In this document: positions 1 to 10,100 of the stretch, in pieces | Numbering within the stretch: position 1 is the stretch's first letter | Layout: each line of letters starts with the position of its first letter | DNA from: Agrocybe praecox | Lineage: Eukaryota > Basidiomycota > Agaricomycetes > Agaricales > Agrocybaceae | Length of the DNA stretch: 64,000 nt | Assembly: GCA_964017145.1 (NCBI GenBank) | Contig: OZ024848.1 | Coordinates: forward strand, 2,182,501 to 2,246,500 | Direction: 5' to 3' | Program-made: the position numbers and the translations under genes | The notes under the pieces: model-generated | Databases searched by the model: none | What the model was told of the DNA's origin: nothing | What the model saw: the letters and a program-made list of their open reading frames with translations, nothing else

Positions 1-113
1 GCGCAGGCTCGACGGCCAGCGGAGGGAACGAGGAGCTCGTCGTCAAGGAAGCTAGAGAGACTTGGAAGAACGGTGTTGGCGCGAAGCTCAAGGACACCAT
101 GTTCTACCTCTGA
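1..113 (+). CDS. 3' end of an unidentified gene (partial)
   Basis: The window opens inside an open frame that closes with TGA at 111-113. It gives the last 36 residues of a protein ending KDTMFYL, with a small hydrophilic stretch (EELVVKEARETWK) before it. No start, intron or domain is visible, so the family cannot be named. The frame is supported only by its charged, helix-like composition and by the stop. Confidence 0.4.
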   Translation, partial: AGSTASGGNEELVVKEARETWKNGVGAKLKDTMFYL

Positions 114-852
114 TTTCTTTGGGGTGTTACATATTCGACTCCTGCTCGCCAGCTGGCCCGATTCCCCTTTTTTTTGAAATGTACTTTTATGTATGCTTGC
201 TCCGACCTTATGATTGCCTTATGATCTTTCTTCACTATGTAGTATGATGTATCTTGTATGCTCATGTATTTTCTGCTACCAATAACGATTCTTATACCCA
301 TGTACTAGTCTCTGGCACCAGCTTCAGATTGCTTTCTGTGGATGTGAGTTGTTGGTCATGTCATAGCTCGTTAAAAAGTAACAGGATGTCTCTTGCACAT
401 GATGTTGTCTAATCACGGGAACAGTTCCCACGCCTTGTCTATAGTATTCTTGACACTTGTATTTACTCGTGCCATTTCTTTACTGCCATCTGGTCGTGTC
501 TCGTCCTTCACATTTTGATCAGCTGTGCCCTGACTTCTGTCGCTAATGACTTGATATGTACGCCTTGAAGGTTGTTTGAGCCAGGACCCGAGTCCCCCGC
601 TGTGCCCAGTTGGGGTCATCCGAGTACCTTCACAGTCAAATTCACAGGCTCACCCTTGCTATGATTTTCGCAACGCCTATTAATATGGTATCGTCGAAAA
701 TCTATAAAGAGGACAACAATAAATCTCTAGGAAACAACAGCAGTACACTCTCCAACTTGTCTCATCTACTATCAGATCTCATTACCAGAGTACGTTCTCA
801 ATTTAGGCGCTTATTATCACGTCTCACACTCGCGTCTAGTAATTATACACCC
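114..852. other. Intergenic region upstream of the methyltransferase
   Basis: This 739-bp stretch holds no convincing coding exon. The frame leading into the methyltransferase stays open back to about 610, but its translation there is low in conserved-looking content and the ATG at 853 is the likeliest start. The stretch presumably carries the 3' UTR of the previous gene and the methyltransferase promoter; no clear TATA box was seen. Confidence 0.5.
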
Positions 853-1852
853 ATGTCGACCCAACTCGAACTTGCTATGCTCGACCTCGATCATCCTAGC
901 TTGAAGCCGAAGGTCGAGTATTACAACATTCATGCCACTGACCAGGACCAGGGCGGAATGCACTCGCACTCGCACCACGATCAGCATAGTCATCATCACG
1001 GCCACGAAGTTAATGTGGAGGTCGCGGGTAATACCGTCGAGGAAAACAAGAAACACTTTAACAAGATTGCCTCTCATAACCATGAAGACCCGAGGTGGAT
1101 TGCGCTTGCTCAAAGGTGTGTAACCTGTTTGGATTATGTGAAGTTTGTCTGATAAATAATACTACAGGTCGGCAGCAGAGATGCTCAGGAAGTATACTTT
1201 CGACAAGAACTCTACCGTCGTGTTGGATTTCGCCACCAATGCAGGTACGATTTTGCTTTATTTGATTCGTTTCCTATTTGTGTGTTAAAGGCCTTTCCAG
1301 GTCTCATAGCAAGGGAGTTGGAACCATACTCGAGCAAGATCGTTGGAGTCGATATCAGCGACGCCCCTGTTGGTATTTTCAACGAATGGGCTTCTAAGAA
1401 AGGGATTTCCGAGAAGATGCACGCTGTTGCAGTTGAGCTCAAGGGCGAAGATGGAGAGCTCGACGGACTCAAATTTGATGTTATAACTGTACGTAAATAT
1501 CCACCATAACTCTCATACTACACAATCTCACTTCCTGCAGTGCGCAGCATCGTACCATCACTTCGAGGACATCCACAAGATGACGAAAATATTGTCCTAC
1601 TTCCTCAAACCCAATGGTGTCTTGATAGTCGTCGATTTGACCAAAGTCGATTCTAAAGGCGCACTGCCGAGCGACCACGCCCATGACCACTTCGTTCCCC
1701 ACAAGGTGGGATTGACGGCCGAAGGCATGAAGGATGCATTCGAAAGCGCTGGATTGACCGGGTTCAGCTTTGAATTGTTCTCCCGCGTGAGGATGATGGG
1801 TAATGAGAGTACCCTGTTCATTGCTACTGGTAGAAAGCTGGCGAGTGCTTGA
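853..1852 (+). CDS. Class I SAM-dependent methyltransferase with His-rich N-terminal segment
   Basis: Four exons (853-1115, 1168-1244, 1301-1488, 1541-1852) join in phase to give 279 aa, all with GT-AG introns of 52-56 nt. The core has the Rossmann methyltransferase pattern: VLDFATNAG (motif I, SAM-binding loop), VGVDIS (motif II acidic residue at the end of beta-2), FDVIT followed by CAASYHHFED (motif IV region), and LKPNGVLIVVDL (post-motif). This order fits the Methyltransf_11/25 type that acts on small molecules, but the substrate is not readable. Residues about 36-51 are a His/Ser run (HSHSHHDQHSHHHGH), unusual for this family and suggestive of metal binding. The ATG at 853 begins MSTQLELAMLDLD. 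An upstream in-frame extension exists but has no in-frame ATG with better context. Confidence 0.85.
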
Positions 1853-2046
1853 TGATTCAATGCCCCCAGAGTTTAGTATCTATCTATTATGACCCTAGTC
1901 ATTTATGAATATATTGAAAAAGTTGGAGAATATATGACAGTTACCATGGATCAGGAGTTTTGGACAAGCCCAAAAATGTCAAGCAATGGCATGGACATAG
2001 CAGATGCGACGCATAATGGGCTCAACAAAGCTCAGCGCTGAGCGCT

Positions 2047-2053
2047 TATAAAA
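2047..2053 (+). promoter_or_regulatory. TATA box candidate for the glycoside-hydrolase-like gene
   Basis: TATAAAA lies about 185 nt upstream of the proposed start codon at 2236. A short GC palindrome (CAGCGCTGAGCGCT) sits just 5' of it. This is assigned by sequence and position only. Confidence 0.35.
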
Positions 2054-2235
2054 ATATAAGATGCTATCACGTGCAGATACCTTCCAAGTTCCTAGCGTTA
2101 GCATTCCAACCCTTCACTCATGGCAACCACAACGAGCATTTAACAAGTTCGGCCCTAGCACAGATACATCTATCGCATATATTCTTGCTTAACACACATA
2201 CCATTACCAGCCCTGCATGCTCCCAACGCCGAGCC

Positions 2236-4270
2236 ATGTTTCTTACTAGGCGCATCAATGACGTACTAGGTTACTACACGACGGGGCAATTTCATGTTAT
2301 TTTCGTTTTTCTTCTTCTACCACTACTCATAAAGGACGGTGCTGCACAGACCTGGCAAGTTACGCAGATTGAAGAACGAACTAAAGCTCATAAATGTACT
2401 ACCCTGCCCATTTAATAGGTGCGGGAAGAACTATATCAAAGGCCAGCCAATCGTACCTCCTGGGGGCGCCTTTTCAACGTCGAAGTCATCTGCGGACGGC
2501 GTCGAGCTGGCGTTTACATGCCTGCCCAGGGTCCAGCCATATATATTGAGTGATGACTGTAAAAGCTCTCCATCTATCCTAGTCGATGCAAAGTTGAAGA
2601 CGACAGCGACGACAGCCCTCTTGGACCGTCTTTCGTTGGCCAACTCTTCTTTGATTGTTGATATCGGGGACAAAACGTTGATTTTCACCGATATAAATCT
2701 TAACAGGAGTAATCTAGAATTTGGTATATCACTATGTCACCTCCTACCACGCAAGGAGCCGTACACCCTGACGTGTTCCCTCGAGCTCAATCTGCGCGAC
2801 GATGATAACACAAAGCACACATATCAATCCAGTACCTCGCTTTTATATCTACCTACTATCATGCATACAGGTTCCATCACGAAACTCGACCGAAAACACG
2901 GTGCTCTCATGACCCAATCACACGAAACAAACAGCTTCGAACCGATTTTTCCTATCGGTTTTTACACTGACTTCGGATATTTGGCTTCGAACCTGTCGAT
3001 TTTGGACGAGATAAAATCACAAGGGTGCGTAGTATGTGCATAATTACTTGACACGGCAAGGTTTAAGACCTTTTCTATAGGTTCAACTTTATTCACCCCG
3101 TACCGCCATTCGGCGACACTCCCTTTGCGATGGAGAAAGTGCTGGATCGAATGGAAGAGATAGGGCTTTATCTGGTGTACGATATGAGGCAGTGAGTAAT
3201 ACCAAACCGCATGAGATAAACGCGGGATATTTACCCTCTCACATTAGTACATACAAAAACCCCTCTTTACTCTCCCAAGAAGTACATGCTCTCAAATCTC
3301 GACCCAGTCTCTTGCTCTGGTACACCGCCGATGAGCCTGACGGTCCTTCGGATTCTCTGACCGCCACGCAGGAAGCATACGACCAGATCTACGACTTGGA
3401 CGGAGGCTACCACCCAGTCTCGCTCGCACTCAACTGCGCGGACTATCACTTTGCAGAATATGCGGCTGGGGCGGATATCATAATGCCTGATGTGTATATG
3501 GTTGGGTTAAACGACCCGCACTTGTCGTCAAAATATGGCACACCGTGCACGGAAGACTATGGGTGTTGTGGTTGCGATAACTGTGAGGGCCGGTTCGAGG
3601 ATCTCTCGAGCAGGCTGGACGATGTACGGGAGAGGCTGCGCATCCTGGGATGGGACAGGACGAAATTTATGTGGACGATACCACAAGCATTCGGGGGTGA
3701 AGAGTGAGTGATGTCTCTTTGTTTGACTTCTGCCCAGGTATTCGTTTATTCAATCCTCTCAACAAGATTCTGGAATAGAGCCCCAACGGGACGCGAATGG
3801 CTCGTTCAAGCAATCCTTGGAATAAACCACGGCGCAAGAGGAAAGTAACTTCCCCTTTCTTTTCTTTCGTCATATCCTAACAATCGAAAACAGGTATTAT
3901 GCCATGGATCGACCCCACCCCAGCAGATATCAAACAATACGCATCCAGGTTCGCGAAACTCCTACCTCAATTAACACCCTACCTCTTTGGCGAGAACGTC
4001 ACCTTCAGTCAGCTGACTCTAAAACGGGTCGATATCGGCGTCTGGAAAGGTCCTTCTGATACTTTAATCTTGGCAACAAACTTGGATGGCGACGCCTCTT
4101 CAAATTCACTCCTGAAGTTAGATGACAAGTCGTCCGCCTTAAAGTGGCTGTTAAGAGAAGGCGTCTCCAAGTCGCTCGATGGTGGTGTTTCTTTCGAACC
4201 TTTGGGATCAGCAGTGATCATTAGCTCTTTATTGGAGGCCGACGCTGTTCGCGCTCACGATGAGCTATAG
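2236..4270 (+). CDS. Secreted or membrane-anchored glycoside-hydrolase-superfamily-like protein
   Basis: The N-terminus from ATG 2236 has a hydrophobic segment (HVIFVFLLLPLLI) that could be a signal peptide or anchor. Downstream exons, about 2442-3024, 3081-3191, 3248-3703 and 3779 onward, read in phase. The central part has TIM-barrel-like pieces: PIGFYTDFGYL, FNFIHPVPPFGDTPF, LLWYTADEPDG (plausible catalytic acidic residues at the end of a strand), ADIIMPDVYMVG, KFMWTIPQAFGG and EWLVQAILGINHGARG, then a C-terminal beta-like domain ending HDEL-stop. This order resembles fungal glycoside hydrolase catalytic cores, but the CAZy family cannot be assigned. Two joints are uncertain. The first intron is best solved as 2339-2441 in phase 1. 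At about 3841 the expected donor reads GAAAGTAAC instead of GTAAGTAAC, and the frame only fits if splicing occurs there. The gene may therefore be damaged, or a base may be miscalled. Confidence 0.65.
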
Positions 4271-4433
4271 GGATTATGTTCAGAGGTTTTGGACATTCAT
4301 GTTGTCGATGTATGTTGATATCTGAGTCATTAGAAATCGAAATCAAGAAACTAAAATAAAATTCATTCCATAATAAGCTGGATTGGCAGTCCATGTTATC
4401 AAAAATGGTTAGGAAGAACAAAAAATCATATTC

Positions 4434-4505
4434 TAGCAGCAACTCGTTTCGATCGAGTGACCTCGGGGTTATGGGCCCCGCGCGCTACCACTGCGCCATG
4501 CTGCT
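4434..4505 (-). tRNA. Initiator tRNA-Met (CAU)
   Basis: The reverse strand folds as a 72-nt cloverleaf. The acceptor stem is AGCAGCA/UGCUGCU with discriminator A and an A1-U72 pair. The D arm contains GGCGCAGUGGUAGCGC, the anticodon stem is CGGGG/CCCCG with loop CCCAUAA, and the T stem is ACUCG/CGAGU. The T loop reads AUCGAAA instead of the elongator TUCG form. The A1-U72 pair, the GC-rich anticodon stem and the AUCG loop are the eukaryotic initiator hallmarks, so this is the initiator and not the elongator. There is no intron and no encoded CCA. Confidence 0.96.
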
Positions 4506-4706
4506 ATGCACAATATACCGAAAGATGCCTACACCTTTCACAAGCCACGGAATAGAGATCTTCCGTAAAACATGCTAGCTCTCGTGCTTGAAGCTTGTAG
4601 TCCTATTCATGATCATGGTCACCTGCGCCGAGAGGATCAGAATAGGCGTTGTATGGCGAGCGTGTGTGGTGTGGAGATGTCAAAGATAGATCATATCGTG
4701 GCGTTT

Positions 4707-5869
4707 TTACAGTAAATCTTCGTCTTTCTCTACTCGGTCACCTCCTATGATGCGCTCGGTTGTGGCTTTGCAGACGATGACCCTGCGAATGATATCTCGA
4801 TTGGTTTTGCTCACTCTGGCATGATCTGCCGGGTCTTGAGAATTCATATCGCTAGTCATGGACGCATATTCGATGTCCGAGCGCCGAAGACGTGCACCCC
4901 ATATGCTCCCTTTATAAGCGTCGACCAGCCTAACTTCTTGAAGATTACACATGGCTTCAAAATGCAAGGTTAATATCACATCAGGTCTTCTCTAACTTGG
5001 ATTTAAATACGTGGTCCTTACAGGGATGGAGCACAAAAGAGGATATATCGCCCGGTTCGAGGAAAACTACCTGGCCAAAGTGAAAGGTTTCGAGTGATGG
5101 AAGTATCGGAAGTTTTCCGTGGTTTACAAACGTCATGCTGATATGCGTCAACTTGAGATAGGTGAGGTTTGTGTGGGTTGAAAGGGCTCGAAACAAGTGA
5201 GGTATTGCTGGAGGGACAATCTGTTCTCGAAATGGTTAATTGAAGGAATTAATAGCTTGGAAAATATACCCACAGCAATAGAGAAGTGATGCGGAGGATC
5301 AGGACCAACCCATATGAAGCGTTTGGGACTGTCTCGTGCGTTGAATCAACAACAAATCGAAATAGTGATTCTCGCAAACCTTACTTGATAAGTGAAAGAG
5401 AAGTGTATATCCATTCGCTGTCAAACCCAAAAGCGTGTGTGTTGGCGCATATTCGGAGTAGATCAAGAGAGAGCCTTCCTTGTGTATCCCTCTCAATGCC
5501 TTCCAATTTGCCGGTAAAGCAGCGAGAGAATAACTCGTGCAGATCCAGGAATAACTCGCCAGAGTCTGGCCCGACAAAGTCAAATTCCACATAGCGTGTC
5601 CCATACAAAGGGGATTTTGCACTATATACAGACGTAAATTTGGAAAGCTGCGCATGGCTCTTGAAGTATAGTTCAGTATGCAAGATCCGGATGGCGATGT
5701 CGTAAAAGACTGAATTGGACGTTAAAAGAGCTGTGGGAGAGCGATGTCGTATTTCCGCATTGTCATTGAGAGAATATGAGAATATTTCGTAGAGAATTTC
5801 TGGGGGAAGTAGGCACATCTCAGAGAAAAAGAATGTCAAGTCTGCCATTGGTCTGCCAACTTTCGTCAC
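4707..5869 (-). CDS. F-box-like protein, short form
   Basis: Reading from 5869 downwards, the N-terminus carries MCLLPPEILYEIFSYSL, a classic F-box-like helix for SKP1 binding, at about residues 18-34. Three further exons follow in phase. The first is NPKRFIWVGPDPPHH. The second is IVPPAIPHLFRAL and the following leucine-rich repeat-like strands (TNLTYLKLTH, PSLETFHFG). The last is MCNLQEVRLVDAYKG. Introns have GTAAGG, GTGGGT and GTAAGG donors. The product would be a substrate adaptor of an SCF ubiquitin ligase, with the substrate recognised by the C-terminal half. It is shorter than the 480-560 aa paralogues downstream and only distantly similar to them. An alternative start is the second Met (MADLTFFF). 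Confidence 0.7.
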
Positions 5870-5973
5870 TATGTGAACTTCAATCTCCGCTGTCTCCGCT
5901 TAAAATACCCAAAAATAGAATTGCATATTTGTTACGAGCGCTAATGTTTAATTGAACGCGTTTTGAAGCAGAT

Positions 5974-6966
5974 TTATGTGCTAGATTCAATGGACACGTC
6001 TATTGACATCATTTTGAAAAGAGCTTGAACCTCCTGCTTGATTCTATCTAGAAAATCGTCTGTTGTTTTCACCGGTTTCCAACCAATTGGTCTGCCTCTA
6101 TTTACTCGGCAGCGGGAGTTACCGCTAATATGAGACCCATCCTACAGAAATGAATGATAAGGTCATTAAATTGAATGGAATAAGATATTGATATGAATTG
6201 CTCACTGGAACGTGCTTGTCGAATTCCTCCATTGTGGACGAAAAAGGTTCAGGGTCATTAGACATTGCCAAAGCGACGAGATCCTCCCCGGTAGCTTTGG
6301 AAACTTGATACTATTCCGTTTCTTCCAAGACCAATTTCCTTTAGGATTTCTCGTATCGACTCAAAAAAATCACGTATAAATCGGCAGCTATGCGTGAAGT
6401 GAATGAAGCTGGCTAATCGTCCACATAAATACTTCGACGCACCTTCTTCAATATTTACATTTGGCCACATGTTCCTTCCAGACCCAATCATGTCTGCCTT
6501 TTCCCGAGCAAGGGATTCCCAAATAAATTGAGGTGCCTGTATAGAATGCGGGCTTTGTATGCCTTTCTTGGAGAGAACTCCAGTGGCAATTACCCATATC
6601 GTAGACGGCAAGACGATATAGCTCTGCAAAAAGCCTGGCGCAATAAACTCAGTTCCCGGAGTATAAAGGTGATTATCAATTTCATACCTTTTTTGTCTGC
6701 GCGAATTATCTCCAGATCAACGTTTCGATACAACTGTGTAGCTGGGAGAGTTTCAATCTGGTCGGAATCTATGTAGAATATTTGCCATTCAATTTGTCCG
6801 AAGAAAATGCGTACGGAATGCACCACCGATGTAACCTAGAGGTACAGAATCTTTAGCAACGCATACTAGACACGTTCGTCGATAAAGAACGACACTTACC
6901 GGTGACTCCAGTCATTAATATTTTGAATCTGGCTCTTTTATGTTCTTCATTCCAGTCTCCTATCAT
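5974..6966 (-). pseudogene. Broken NAD(P)-dependent epimerase/dehydratase-like gene
   Basis: The first exon (ATG at 6966) ends MTGVTG and, across a GTAAGT intron, continues YIGG, giving the TGxxGxxG dinucleotide-binding loop. About ten residues later the frame runs into a stop. The next recognisable segment, SDQIETLPATQLYRNVDLE, belongs to the middle of such proteins, so the stretch in between (about 90-110 residues by comparison with the family) is missing. Downstream exons still look good: SYIVLPSTIWVIATG, NPHSIQ-like SPHSIQAPQFIWESL, GSGRNMWPNVNIEE, KATGEDLVALAMSND and a C-terminus GNSRCRVNRGRPIGWKP ending at 5974. They need a further frame change near 6300. Known relatives are short-chain-type extended epimerases. 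This copy is very probably non-functional. Confidence 0.75.
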
Positions 6967-7763
6967 GATGTCACAGTATACATATAAGAAGACGGTCTAC
7001 TCGGATGCAGAGTATATGTTTTATTACTAATAAAACATATAGAGTAAGTACTGACTCCTTTTCTTCACAGTATTCCGCCGTCAATTACCTTGACTACTTC
7101 TTAATTACTAGCTACATGCGACGAAAATAAGTGGAGGCTCACTAGGCGTTTGTACAATCGTCTTAACGCGTAAATTGAACATTATATCGTGCCGTGTAAA
7201 TAGATTCTATTTCTAAGGCTGTTGCTGCTCTCAAATTCCTGCAATGATTAAAGTTTTATGAAAATTTGTACCTGAAAACGACATAAGCTAAAAATAAAAT
7301 AGGCGATTTGTGTGTAAGAATAGAAGTCCTCCGCTCGACTCGAAGGATGACTCGAAGTGCCAGCCACTCACGCTGGATGACACGTACTAATGCGCCTGTG
7401 AGAGGTTTCCTTTGGAATCTACCAAAGAAGGCTTTCATGGATAAGTGGGCAGACAAAAATATCTAGTAACAATGTGATCAAATAGAATTCCATTCCATTC
7501 CAGCTTACGCGCCGACTGCCTAGTCGCCCTGTCAATCCTACCGACCCGGCCCTACATCTTGTGACCCCCGTTTCGGGCAGATAGGCTTGGATGAGAGGCT
7601 CTTCAAATTACAGCACCGAGGAAAGGGCCTATATTCGGTTTAAACTATTAACTAGTGAGTACTAGTTTTCACGAGGAGTACTTGGCATAAAACGTATAAA
7701 TACTGAGCTACGCATGCCTGCAGGATTAACACAACCTTCTTCTCAAGCAAAGCCCACAAAGAC
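6967..7763. other. Intergenic region between epimerase pseudogene and CBM1 gene
   Basis: About 800 bp without a convincing exon on either strand. It is AT-rich with scattered short palindromes and ends in the CBM1 promoter. Confidence 0.5.
7695..7701 (+). promoter_or_regulatory. TATA box for the CBM1 gene
   Basis: TATAAAT lies 69 nt upstream of the start codon at 7764, followed by a pyrimidine-rich leader (ACCTTCTTCTC) typical of fungal transcription starts. Confidence 0.6.
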
Positions 7764-8059
7764 ATGTTTAGGCTCGGAGCTTTACACCTTTTGATTCTCT
7801 TAGTAGGATCGTCGGTCAATCACGTCGCCGGGCGGCCGACCAACGCGGTCAACAGTGGGCCCATCAGCGCAAACTATGGTCAGGTAGGAAAACGCACTTG
7901 GTCTGAGAGTGAGACATTAGATGCTTACCTATGTATTTATAGTGCGGAGGGATAGGATATACAGGTCCCACTGCATGCGATACCAAGAGGGGTTTCAATT
8001 GCATTTATATCGATGATTCTCGTTCGCTTTGTCTCGACCTCCCAGCGACCGGAAATTGA
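7764..8059 (+). CDS. Small secreted CBM1 (fungal cellulose-binding domain) protein
   Basis: Two exons (7764-7883 and 7943-8059) joined at phase 0 give 78 aa. Residues 1 to about 24 are a signal peptide (LGALHLLILLVGSSVNHVAG). The mature part carries ANYGQ, then CGGIGYTGPTAC, then FNCIY and SRSLCL. This is the CBM1 knottin pattern, with four cysteines and aromatic residues that in the family stack on crystalline cellulose. There is no catalytic domain, so the product is a stand-alone binding module. It could be an effector, a substrate-targeting helper or a remnant of a larger cellulase gene. The exact intron boundary falls inside the CBM, between YGQ and CGG. A TATA box is present upstream, so it is probably expressed. 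Confidence 0.85.
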
Positions 8060-8103
8060 TAACAAGAATAGCGATCGGATTTCCTTTACAACCCATACTA
8101 AGT

Positions 8104-9600
8104 TTAATTCTCGTCCTCAAACACCTCCGGACGATCCCATTCAAGCTTAACAGACAGTTTGTCTGCATCGAACTGTGAAAGCTTTGTGTAGAAAGCATGA
8201 AAGTCGTTGGGGTCCTGATCCTGATACCAGTTGATATTTGGGTACACTAGTTGAAGGTTGAATTGTTGAGGAGAAACTGGTGTTTCATTATTGCTTAGGA
8301 TGCCAGCTGCTTTAAATCTGGTTTGCAACGAATTGAGCTTGTATTCGATCATGCAGTAGAGAACATCAAGTTCCACATCGATAGGTCCTCTATACTCAAA
8401 GCAGCACAGGTTTGGGAGATGGACCGGGAGGCTTGGGTCGGAAGATGAGGGATACATGTGTCGAACGAAATTATTGGAGAGAGTAAAATGGTTGTGGAAT
8501 TCACAATTGAAAGTAAACTTCTCGATAGAAGGGATTTTAGCCAAGACCCTTAAGACACGTCCTTCAAGTTCAAGTTCTTCATTTTCATTATGGAGCTGGA
8601 CCGTAATACCCAAGAAGAGGTTTGTCAGACGGAAAGACGATTGCTTTTCCATCTTCGTGAAGTCATGGTCCCAGGGATAGTGAGCTGCAGCGACCGTCAT
8701 TTCCACAGTGAGAGTCTCCAGTGCTGGCACCTTCAACAAAGCTAGAAATGGACCAACGATGCTAGTTCCTCCACTGATATGCAGATTGGTGAGACATGCA
8801 AGATGGTGCGGGGAATTTACGGGCGGTACGGGTGGGGATGACTCCCACAGGGTCACCACCAACGTCTTCAGCGAATCTAAAGCGGGCAGGTGGGCAGCCA
8901 TATCCCCCAAGCCGGAGATCACTTCTAGCTCGGTGAGAATGGACCAATTAATTTCCATATCCCAGTATGTTCGGCGCGTGTGGAGATGGAGAGTCTCCAA
9001 TTGGGGAGGGTGAGTGAATGTCCAAGTTCCGCCCTCTACAGCCCCATAAATACTCAGACGCTTCAATATCGGGAATGCAACATGAGTGGCTTTATCATGT
9101 AGCGCCAGCGCAAAATTCATCGATGGCTCCACAAATTCGAATGATTTCCAACGATGGGATGTTTGCAGAATCGTCGAGAAAAAATCGACTGGTGGATCCC
9201 ACTGGTTTTTTGAATATGCCAGTTTGATATTCCAGGTGAGGGGGCAGGTACCTGATCGCATCAACCACTCAGCCACGAGAGATGCCTGAATTTCCAAATT
9301 CTTGCTAGAAAGTACAATGTTTATCTGACAGACGCTGCCGATGAGGAATTGACTAGGGTGTTTGGCGGCATGTCGCAGTACCGATGCCTCATCATCATCA
9401 TCGCGTATTGAGTAGAATACCTCGACAAGGACGTCGACGGGAAGGATAGACATCATGGGCGTGGTAACGTTCAAGAGTTGGTATAAGTCATGACGCTGTT
9501 TGCGAAGGTTACTGAGCCCAACTTCGGCCAAGGTCAACTGTTCTTCATGCTGTGCGAGTCTTTCAAGAATTTGATGTCTATTCCATTGATATCTGTTCAT
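8104..9600 (-). CDS. F-box/LRR-like protein (498 aa) with shortened linker motif
   Basis: Single-exon gene. An N-terminal coiled coil (HQILERLAQHEEQLTLAEVGL) precedes the F-box MSILPVDVLVEVF at about residues 50-62. The usual motif after PSQFLIGSVC should read C-x-W-R-x-x-A-W-x-T-P-R-L-W in this family. Here it is missing, and the protein passes from SVCQ directly to INIVLSSKNLE, an in-frame loss of about 17 residues relative to the neighbours. The remaining about 350 residues are the variable leucine-rich half ending in the WxQDQDPNDFHAFYTKLSQF block shared by all paralogues. The expected role is a substrate receptor of an SCF-type ubiquitin ligase. Confidence 0.85.
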   Translation of the reverse strand: MNRYQWNRHQILERLAQHEEQLTLAEVGLSNLRKQRHDLYQLLNVTTPMMSILPVDVLVEVFYSIRDDDDEASVLRHAAKHPSQFLIGSVCQINIVLSSKNLEIQASLVAEWLMRSGTCPLTWNIKLAYSKNQWDPPVDFFSTILQTSHRWKSFEFVEPSMNFALALHDKATHVAFPILKRLSIYGAVEGGTWTFTHPPQLETLHLHTRRTYWDMEINWSILTELEVISGLGDMAAHLPALDSLKTLVVTLWESSPPVPPVNSPHHLACLTNLHISGGTSIVGPFLALLKVPALETLTVEMTVAAAHYPWDHDFTKMEKQSSFRLTNLFLGITVQLHNENEELELEGRVLRVLAKIPSIEKFTFNCEFHNHFTLSNNFVRHMYPSSSDPSLPVHLPNLCCFEYRGPIDVELDVLYCMIEYKLNSLQTRFKAAGILSNNETPVSPQQFNLQLVYPNINWYQDQDPNDFHAFYTKLSQFDADKLSVKLEWDRPEVFEDEN

Positions 9601-10100
9601 CCTAGATTTCTTCTGTGTGTATGTATTGGCTTTTCCGATGCGTCCCTACTATATACGCGACGCGCGTCAGTATCGTGAGCATTGACATTCGCCTAATTTA
9701 ATTGAGGTGCTTACCTGACGGGAATATCCTAAGACACGTCGAAAAAAGCTCTTTCTGCCACCTCAATGTCGAGAGATAGAGAGGAAAATACCAAGCATGC
9801 ATGAGGTACTACTTGGCCGCTAACTCGTACATTCAAGTTCCCACGGGCAACTGGTTAACTCCTTTTCAAATTTGTTTCAAATGGCCTACGTTCGCATACG
9901 TCTCGAGCCAAGTTTTCATGTCTGATTAGCGAGAAAGGAGTATTGAAAAAAACTATAATATAATGTTATTGTAGTTATATCTAGAGAACGATAGGGTACT
10001 GCGCCCACCGTGATTTTTGAGGGCACAGACATAGTACTACTAGCTCTAAGGTGGCGGGCTTGATTATAATGAGACCGTATATGTTAATTGCTTGTTGATA
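9601..10100. other. Intergenic region between two F-box genes
   Basis: 500 bp with no exon seen. Both flanking genes point left, so this should contain the promoter of the 8104-9600 gene and the 3' UTR of the next one. Confidence 0.5.
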
